Positions 23,402 to 27,239 of a stretch of 27,239 nt of DNA are shown one piece after another. The translations under genes and the position numbers were made by a program. Source of the DNA: Bacillota bacterium (GTDB lineage Bacteria > Bacillota > Clostridia > Lachnospirales > Lachnospiraceae). Numbering within the stretch: position 1 is the first letter of the stretch; every line of letters starts with the position of its first letter. The stretch covers positions 1-27,239 of the forward strand of contig JAEZKD010000303.1 in the NCBI GenBank assembly GCA_023415655.1, read 5' to 3'. The notes beneath the pieces are model-generated. The model worked only from the letters and a program-made list of their open reading frames with translations, ran no database searches and was not told the origin of the DNA.

Positions 23402-24559
23402 CTACTCTCCTGGTGCAACTTCAGCTTCAAATACGAATTCACCATTGACTACTTTATTGATAATTACACTCTTGATTGGATCACCATGCTCATCAAAGGT
23501 ATAGTGGGTTGTTAAGCCATCCATATCGGTTTCTTTTAATGCTTTTACGATTGCTTTTGAATCGGTACTGCCTGCATTTTCAATCCCATTTGCCATCAAT
23601 AATACTGCCTCATACGCAAGTACGGAAAAGCCGCTTGGCTCTGAATTAAACTTCTCAACATATCTCTTAACAAAATCCTGTACCTTTTCATTGTCAGTCG
23701 TCAAAGATACATGATCCGTAAAATAACATCCCTCTACAGCAGCTCCACCTACGGTTACCAAACCTGGGTCTGACCAAGAGTCACTACCTAAGAATGCACA
23801 AGTGATTCCATAATCTCTAGCCTGCTTTGCAATCAAACCAACCGTAGAATAATTGTCTGGAAGATACAACACATCCACTCCTAATTCTGCTATTTCAGTA
23901 ATGAAGGCTTTAAAATCACTATCACCCTTGTTATAAGTTTTGTCATAAACCACTTCTCCACCACCTGCTTCAAAGTTTAGTTTAAATTGTTCCGCAATAC
24001 CAACACAATAATCTTGACTGACATCATATAACATAGCCGCCTTCTTCGCATTCAGTTTTGTAAGTGCAAACTGTGCGCCAACCTTCCCCTGCAAAGGATC
24101 AATAAAACATGCTCGAAAGACATAACCACCTCCCTCAAGTGTTACTTTTTCATTGGTAGAACCAATACTAATCATTGGGATCTTTTTATCCTTTGCAACC
24201 GTTGCCATTGGAATGGAGCAACTACTAGCATAAGTACCAACAACACCAACCACTTCATCTTGTTCAATTAATTTTGTAATTGCATTAGGAGCAACGCTTG
24301 CTTGATTCTGATCATCTTCTGAGATTAATTCTAACTGCTTTCCAAGGATGCCACCCTTCTCATTTAATTCAGTAATAGCTAACTTTGCTCCATTCTCCAT
24401 CGCAGCTCCAAGCGCTGGTATGTCACCAGTCAAAGGAAATACACCACCAATTTTAATCGTATTCGACTCTTTCTTACTACAACCACTAAGAGACAGGGTG
24501 GTCACTGCTAACACTAACATTGTGCTGATGAACTTATGACTCTTTGCTTTTCTACTCAT
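23402..24559 (-). CDS. livJ: ABC transporter substrate-binding lipoprotein, branched-chain amino acid type (LivJ/LivK)
   Basis: Extracellular binding protein of the importer, 385 residues. The N-terminus is a lipoprotein signal (RKAKSHK, then a hydrophobic stretch, lipobox LSGC with C27). The mature part begins TIKIGGVFPLTGDIPALG and contains AITELNEKGGILGKQLEL and the VVGTYASSCSIPMA ligand-pocket region, as in periplasmic binding protein type I (leucine-binding) proteins. Start: ATG at 24559 with GAGGAGG. First gene of the twelve-gene run; its leader has a promoter, an intrinsic terminator and nested inverted repeats. Ligand unknown; relatives bind branched-chain amino acids, amides or urea. 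Confidence 0.94.
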   Translation of the reverse strand: MSRKAKSHKFISTMLVLAVTTLSLSGCSKKESNTIKIGGVFPLTGDIPALGAAMENGAKLAITELNEKGGILGKQLELISEDDQNQASVAPNAITKLIEQDEVVGVVGTYASSCSIPMATVAKDKKIPMISIGSTNEKVTLEGGGYVFRACFIDPLQGKVGAQFALTKLNAKKAAMLYDVSQDYCVGIAEQFKLNFEAGGGEVVYDKTYNKGDSDFKAFITEIAELGVDVLYLPDNYSTVGLIAKQARDYGITCAFLGSDSWSDPGLVTVGGAAVEGCYFTDHVSLTTDNEKVQDFVKRYVEKFNSEPSGFSVLAYEAVLLMANGIENAGSTDSKAIVKALKETDMDGLTTHYTFDEHGDPIKSVIINKVVNGEFVFEAEVAPGE

Positions 24560-24581
24560 ATAATATCCTCCTCAATGATTT

Positions 24582-24701
24582 GCTTACTGATATGAAATGA
24601 TCCGGTGCTTAGATTGTTTGTTTCCAATCAATCAAAAAAGGCGCTCTCAGTGAATCCTGAAAACGCCTTCGTCTAATCTACCAATATTTCATTTCGTAAG
24701 C
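24582..24701 (-). promoter_or_regulatory. Structured leader of the liv-pxp operon (candidate attenuator RNA)
   Basis: Four colinear inverted-repeat pairs are nested around one centre: GCTTAC (24582-24587) with GTAAGC (24696-24701); ATGAAAT (24592-24598) with ATTTCAT (24686-24692); TAGATT (24610-24615) with AATCTA (24675-24680); and the terminator stem AAGGCG with CGCCTT. All lie between the promoter and the livJ ribosome site. It does not match any riboswitch class I recognise. Confidence 0.5.
24634..24669 (-). terminator. Intrinsic terminator in the livJ leader
   Basis: On the minus strand AAGGCG (from 24669) pairs with CGCCTT (to 24638), with an inner TCAG/CTGA stem, followed by an unbroken T-run. 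No minus-strand gene lies upstream before the bidirectional terminator at 25302-25330, so this terminator acts on the livJ transcript itself, about 50 bases into its leader. Confidence 0.75.
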
Positions 24702-24724
24702 TATGTATTATTTATTATCTACCC

Positions 24725-24753
24725 ATTATACAGTTGATTCTTTCCTTTGTATA
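24725..24753 (-). promoter_or_regulatory. Sigma-A-type promoter of the liv-pxp operon
   Basis: On the minus strand TATACA (24748-24753) and a perfect TATAAT (24725-24730) with a 17-base spacer. Predicted transcript start near 24718, giving a leader of about 160 bases before livJ. Confidence 0.7.
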
Positions 24754-24814
24754 TGTTCACAAAGAACAAACAATTTTGTGTTCAGTGTACATATTCGTAG
24801 CATCTTATGAACAC
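24754..24814. promoter_or_regulatory. Three TGTTCA/TGAACA motifs upstream of the liv-pxp promoter
   Basis: TGTTCAC at 24754-24760, GTGTTCA at 24778-24784 and TGAACAC at 24808-24814. The outer two copies of GTGTTCA/TGAACAC form an inverted repeat. An inverted repeat CTTTGT/ACAAAG also surrounds the -35 box. Such spacing upstream of a promoter is typical of activator or repressor sites; the protein is unknown. Confidence 0.35.
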
Positions 24815-24893
24815 GAATTGTCCTATCACCTGTAATGTATTTATAATTGTTGTAATTGTTTAGATAAAATTTTACTTTTATCCAAATAATCTC

Positions 24894-24922
24894 TTTACTT
24901 TAACAATGTGTAGTGTTACAAT
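24894..24922 (+). promoter_or_regulatory. Promoter of the YerC-like gene, inside an inverted repeat
   Basis: TTTACT (24894-24899) and TACAAT (24917-24922) with a 17-base spacer. A perfect inverted repeat TTAACA (24900-24905) with TGTTAA (24922-24927) frames the spacer and -10 box, a suitable place for an operator. Confidence 0.5.
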
Positions 24923-24989
24923 GTTAATATTAAAGAATATTTTGTATATTATGGGAATTGCATTCACTCAAAATAAAAGGAGTATTGAC

Positions 24990-25307
24990 ATGAGTAAGAA
25001 TATTAGAAATGCTTCGGTTGATTACCTATTTGAAGCAATATTAAGCCTAAAGGATAAAGAAGAGTGCTATACTTTCTTTGAGGATATTTGCACGGTGAAC
25101 GAATTATTATCGCTCTCTCAACGTTTTGAGGTAGCATACATGTTACGTGCCAAAAAAACTTATTTAGAAATTGCCGAAAAAACAGGTGCTTCCACTGCAA
25201 CAATTAGTCGTGTCAACCGATCCTTAAATTATGGAAACGATGGTTATGATATGGCATTTAGCAGGATTTCTAAATTGCCAGAGGATGAGAATAACGAAGA
25301 AAAATAA
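24990..25307 (+). CDS. yerC: YerC/YecD-family TrpR-like regulator
   Basis: Small DNA-binding protein of the Trp-repressor superfamily (YerC/YecD group), 105 residues. An N-terminal helical region (VDYLFEAILSLKDKEECYTFF) is followed by LSLSQRFEVAYML. A helix-turn-helix lies at ~57-78 (TYLEIAEKTGASTATISRVN), and a short acidic tail ends the protein. The tryptophan-binding residues of E. coli TrpR are not assured in this group and its regulon is not known. The open frame reaches back to 24906, but the ATG at 24990 has AAAGGAG seven bases upstream and matches the family start. In B. subtilis yerC also lies close to pcrA, so the neighbourhood is partly conserved. Confidence 0.9.
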   Translation: MSKNIRNASVDYLFEAILSLKDKEECYTFFEDICTVNELLSLSQRFEVAYMLRAKKTYLEIAEKTGASTATISRVNRSLNYGNDGYDMAFSRISKLPEDENNEEK

Positions 25308-25330
25308 GGGGGTTTTACACCCCCTTATTT
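25302..25330. terminator. Bidirectional terminator between yerC and the DUF1836 gene
   Basis: AAATAAGGGGG (25302-25312) pairs perfectly with CCCCCTTATTT (25320-25330), with a 7-base loop. The yerC stop codon lies in the left arm and the DUF1836 stop lies four bases beyond the right arm. T-rich sequence follows on both strands. Confidence 0.92.
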
Positions 25331-25333
25331 GTT

Positions 25334-25930
25334 TCATTTTTTTGTAAAATTTTCGTCAATCAACTTTTCAATCAATTGTTTTTTCATGTAAACGTCAAAA
25401 CATAACATGGAAATAAAAGAAAATAGTTCAAGGAACTCCTTATTCTCATTCCCCTCTTCGTAAGAAAAGGTTGTCTTCGAATTCTCATACATCTTGATTA
25501 CATCTTTACTCAGTGTCGTTGCATGCTTTTCTCCACTACGAAAAACCTCTTGGTAGATATCTTCTAGTTTAATTTCATCGGAATCGTCAAAAAACTTTTC
25601 TGTGAGCGGACCTAAGATGCTTTGGATATCACTAATTGATAATAGATTCTTCATGTAATATATGAAAATCAAGAGATACATATGGTTCTTGGAATATTTC
25701 TTTTTATTCGGAGAAGGAAGTAAATTGTTCTTTGTATAATTATTAATCATCGTCTTAGTCAACAACTTATCTTCCGTATAACGTTTGGATGATTCTAAGT
25801 GTCTATCCATAAACGTTGTCACCTGATCCATATATAATTCAATGTTCGGTATGTCCTTCGGTTTAACATAATTAATCTTTTTTAGATTATCAATCAGATG
25901 CAAAATCTCTTTTTTCTCTTGGCTCTCCAC
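25334..25930 (-). CDS. DUF1836 domain protein, putative DNA-binding regulator
   Basis: A 198-residue protein of the DUF1836 family, widespread in Firmicutes and thought to carry a MerR-like helix-turn-helix. Visible: the N-terminal leader (~1-50), then DKLLTKTMINNYTKNNLLPSP (~54-74), which has the look of a winged-helix DNA-binding region, KKYSKNHMYLLIFIYYMKNLLSISDIQSIL, and a helical C-terminus. Targets unknown. Start: GTG at 25930, supported by AGAGGTGATG at proper spacing. Transcribed from a perfect consensus promoter. Confidence 0.8.
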   Translation of the reverse strand: MESQEKKEILHLIDNLKKINYVKPKDIPNIELYMDQVTTFMDRHLESSKRYTEDKLLTKTMINNYTKNNLLPSPNKKKYSKNHMYLLIFIYYMKNLLSISDIQSILGPLTEKFFDDSDEIKLEDIYQEVFRSGEKHATTLSKDVIKMYENSKTTFSYEEGNENKEFLELFSFISMLCFDVYMKKQLIEKLIDENFTKK

Positions 25931-25951
25931 TTTTCATCACCTCTGAACCTT

Positions 25952-25980
25952 ATTATATAGTAACTAAAACCACCTGTCAA
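25952..25980 (-). promoter_or_regulatory. Perfect consensus sigma-A promoter of the DUF1836 gene
   Basis: On the minus strand TTGACA (25975-25980) and TATAAT (25952-25957) with a 17-base spacer, i.e. full consensus. The -10 box is 21 bases upstream of the GTG start. Confidence 0.9.
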
Positions 25981-25984
25981 ATGA

Positions 25985-26260
25985 TTCAACGAAAATCTTT
26001 TCCTATCTATTGTTATGTTGTATTACTTCACAGTTTATTCAACTAATTGTTATTATGCTGTTTATCGACGATTTATTACGAATGATTCAACGGTTAATCG
26101 ACAAACTTTCTTTACTAACATTCTACTGTTCGACTACATTCTCTAATATTTATTTCACTGTACCTCAACAGCTCTTATACGATTAATTCTTCTGTCTGTC
26201 GACAATCTCTTCTACTAATTTATTCTATGGTTCATCAACATTCTCTTGTTATGCTAGCAT
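25985..26260. repeat. Degenerate direct-repeat region upstream of pcrA
   Basis: The five-base core TC(A/G)AC recurs at 25986, 26039, 26065, 26087, 26098, 26130, 26165, 26199 and 26235, usually preceded by an ATG/CTGT-like stretch and followed by pyrimidine-rich TTCTCT-like sequence. The last five copies are spaced 32 to 36 bases apart. There is no open frame of note. It looks like an old, diverged tandem array; function unknown. Confidence 0.45.
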
Positions 26261-26301
26261 TTAGTTGCTACAATTTATCCCTAGTATATTGGCCACTAAA
26301 A

Positions 26302-26310
26302 TGATATAAT
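26302..26310 (+). promoter_or_regulatory. Extended -10 promoter of pcrA
   Basis: TGATATAAT, a perfect extended -10 element (TGN-TATAAT). A convincing -35 box is not seen, as is common for extended -10 promoters. The start codon follows 42 bases later. Confidence 0.6.
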
Positions 26311-26352
26311 TGAAATGATGTTATTTTTTGCAATGATAGAGAGGTTAAAAAA

Positions 26353-27239
26353 ATGAGTATATATGATTCTTTAAATGCAGAACAACGCCGTGCTGTAGAA
26401 CATGACCGTGGTCCGATGTTAATTCTAGCTGGTGCTGGTTCTGGTAAAACAAGAGTTTTAACCCATAGAATTGCCTATCTGATCGATGAGATGGATGTAA
26501 ATCCCTATCAGATTATGGCACTTACATTTACAAACAAAGCTGCAAGAGAAATGAGAGAACGTGTCGATAAAATCGTTGGTTATGGAGCTGAAAACATATG
26601 GGTTAGTACCTTTCACTCCTCTTGTGTACGAATACTAAGACGATTTGTAGAATCCATTGGTTATAGTCGTAATTTCACGATTTATGATAGCGATGATCAA
26701 AAATCCTTAATGCGTGATGTATTAAAATATCTTGAAATCGATACCAAGCAAATCAAGGAACGTTCCTTTTTATCTGCGATCTCCTCCGCTAAGGATGAGC
26801 TAATCTCTCCAGAGGAATATGAATTAAATGCGCGTGGTGATTATACTTTATCCAAATATGCAAAGGTATATCACGAATACCAAAAGCGCCTAAAAGCAAA
26901 CAACGCCATGGACTTTGATGATTTGATTGTAAAAACCGTGGAGCTATTTCAGAGTAATCCAGAGGCTTTGAATTATTACCGTAACCGCTTTCGATATATT
27001 ATGGTTGATGAGTATCAGGATACGAACACAGCACAATTTCGTCTGATTCATCTGATGGCTCAAACAACGAATGAATATGGTGAGATTGAAAAAAATCTCT
27101 GTGTCGTTGGTGATGATGATCAGTCCATCTACAAATTCCGTGGTGCTAACATTCGCAATATCTTAGATTTTGAAAAAGAATATCCAGATGCAAAAGTAAT
27201 CAAACTTGAACAAAACTATCGTTCAACGAAGAACATACT
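26353..27239 (+). CDS. pcrA: ATP-dependent DNA helicase PcrA/UvrD (5' part; runs off the window)
   Basis: Superfamily 1 3'-5' DNA helicase for repair and removal of conflicts at replication forks. The first ~295 codons are present and the frame is open at the window edge; the family is usually 720-750 residues. Motifs in order: Q-motif LNAEQRRAV (~7-15), Walker A AGAGSGKT (26-33), motif Ia TFTNKAAREM, Ib TFHSSCVRILR, motif II DEYQDTN, motif III GDDDQSIYKFRGA and motif IV EQNYRST. Start: ATG at 26353 with GAGAGG eight bases upstream. PcrA is favoured over UvrD because this is a Firmicute-like genome with yerC close by, as in Bacillus. Confidence 0.95.
   Translation, partial: MSIYDSLNAEQRRAVEHDRGPMLILAGAGSGKTRVLTHRIAYLIDEMDVNPYQIMALTFTNKAAREMRERVDKIVGYGAENIWVSTFHSSCVRILRRFVESIGYSRNFTIYDSDDQKSLMRDVLKYLEIDTKQIKERSFLSAISSAKDELISPEEYELNARGDYTLSKYAKVYHEYQKRLKANNAMDFDDLIVKTVELFQSNPEALNYYRNRFRYIMVDEYQDTNTAQFRLIHLMAQTTNEYGEIEKNLCVVGDDDQSIYKFRGANIRNILDFEKEYPDAKVIKLEQNYRSTKNI

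Noticed and set aside
24634..24701. T-box or known amino-acid riboswitch in the livJ leader
   Set aside because: I could not find the T-box consensus or the conserved core of lysine, glycine, SAM or glutamine elements, so only an unclassified structure is claimed.
25985..26260. CRISPR array
   Set aside because: The repeated units are strongly diverged, the spacing is irregular in the first part, and no cas gene is near. It does not have the exact repeats and unique spacers of CRISPR.

Overview
The window looks like chromosome from a low-GC anaerobic Firmicute, most likely a Lachnospiraceae-type Clostridia (Lachnoclostridium-like). The grounds are the AT-rich sequence, strong AGGAGG-type ribosome binding sites, sigma-A promoters, a DUF1836 protein, rubrerythrin as an oxygen-defence protein, and a YerC (TrpR-like) gene close to pcrA as in Bacillus. 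This rests on gene content and style only; no species can be named. I see no rRNA, tRNA, CRISPR array, transposase or phage gene.

Layout. (1) 1-2600: an RlmD/TrmA-family RNA uracil methyltransferase and an unrecognised small membrane protein, both on the minus strand. (2) 2840-5200: two oxidative-stress genes, an MsrA-MsrB fusion (minus) and a Mn-type superoxide dismutase (plus), separated by about 620 bases that carry a good match to a catabolite-responsive element. (3) 5200-9400, minus: an amino-acid/2-oxo-acid cluster made of a 2-hydroxyacid dehydrogenase, a MetQ-type lipoprotein, an ornithine cyclodeaminase-family protein and a class I aminotransferase. (4) 9680-12720: the uxuAB pair for hexuronate breakdown, divergent from an AraC-type regulator. 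(5) 12726-13600: a rubrerythrin with a rubredoxin-like site at both ends, a consensus promoter and a PerR-like 7-1-7 operator. (6) 13740-24730, minus: a twelve-gene run, probably one operon. (7) 24890-27239: a YerC/TrpR-like regulator (plus), a DUF1836 regulator (minus), a degenerate repeat region, and the start of pcrA (plus), which runs off the window.

The centrepiece is region 6. In transcription order it encodes a complete branched-chain-amino-acid-type ABC importer (livJ, H, M, G, F), a cytidylate-kinase-like protein, a D-amino-acid-transaminase-like enzyme, a DUF4392 protein, PxpB, PxpC, a DUF1445 protein and PxpA. DUF1445 and DUF4392 are the two domains fused in the vertebrate mitochondrial D-glutamate cyclase (DGLUCY), and PxpABC is the bacterial ATP-dependent 5-oxoprolinase. 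I infer a pathway that imports an amino-acid-like compound and routes D-amino acids/D-glutamate through 5-oxoproline to glutamate. Its leader holds a consensus-like promoter, an intrinsic terminator ahead of livJ, and nested inverted repeats around that terminator, suggesting control by attenuation.

The intergenic regions also contain several clean terminators, promoters and palindromes, recorded below with positions.
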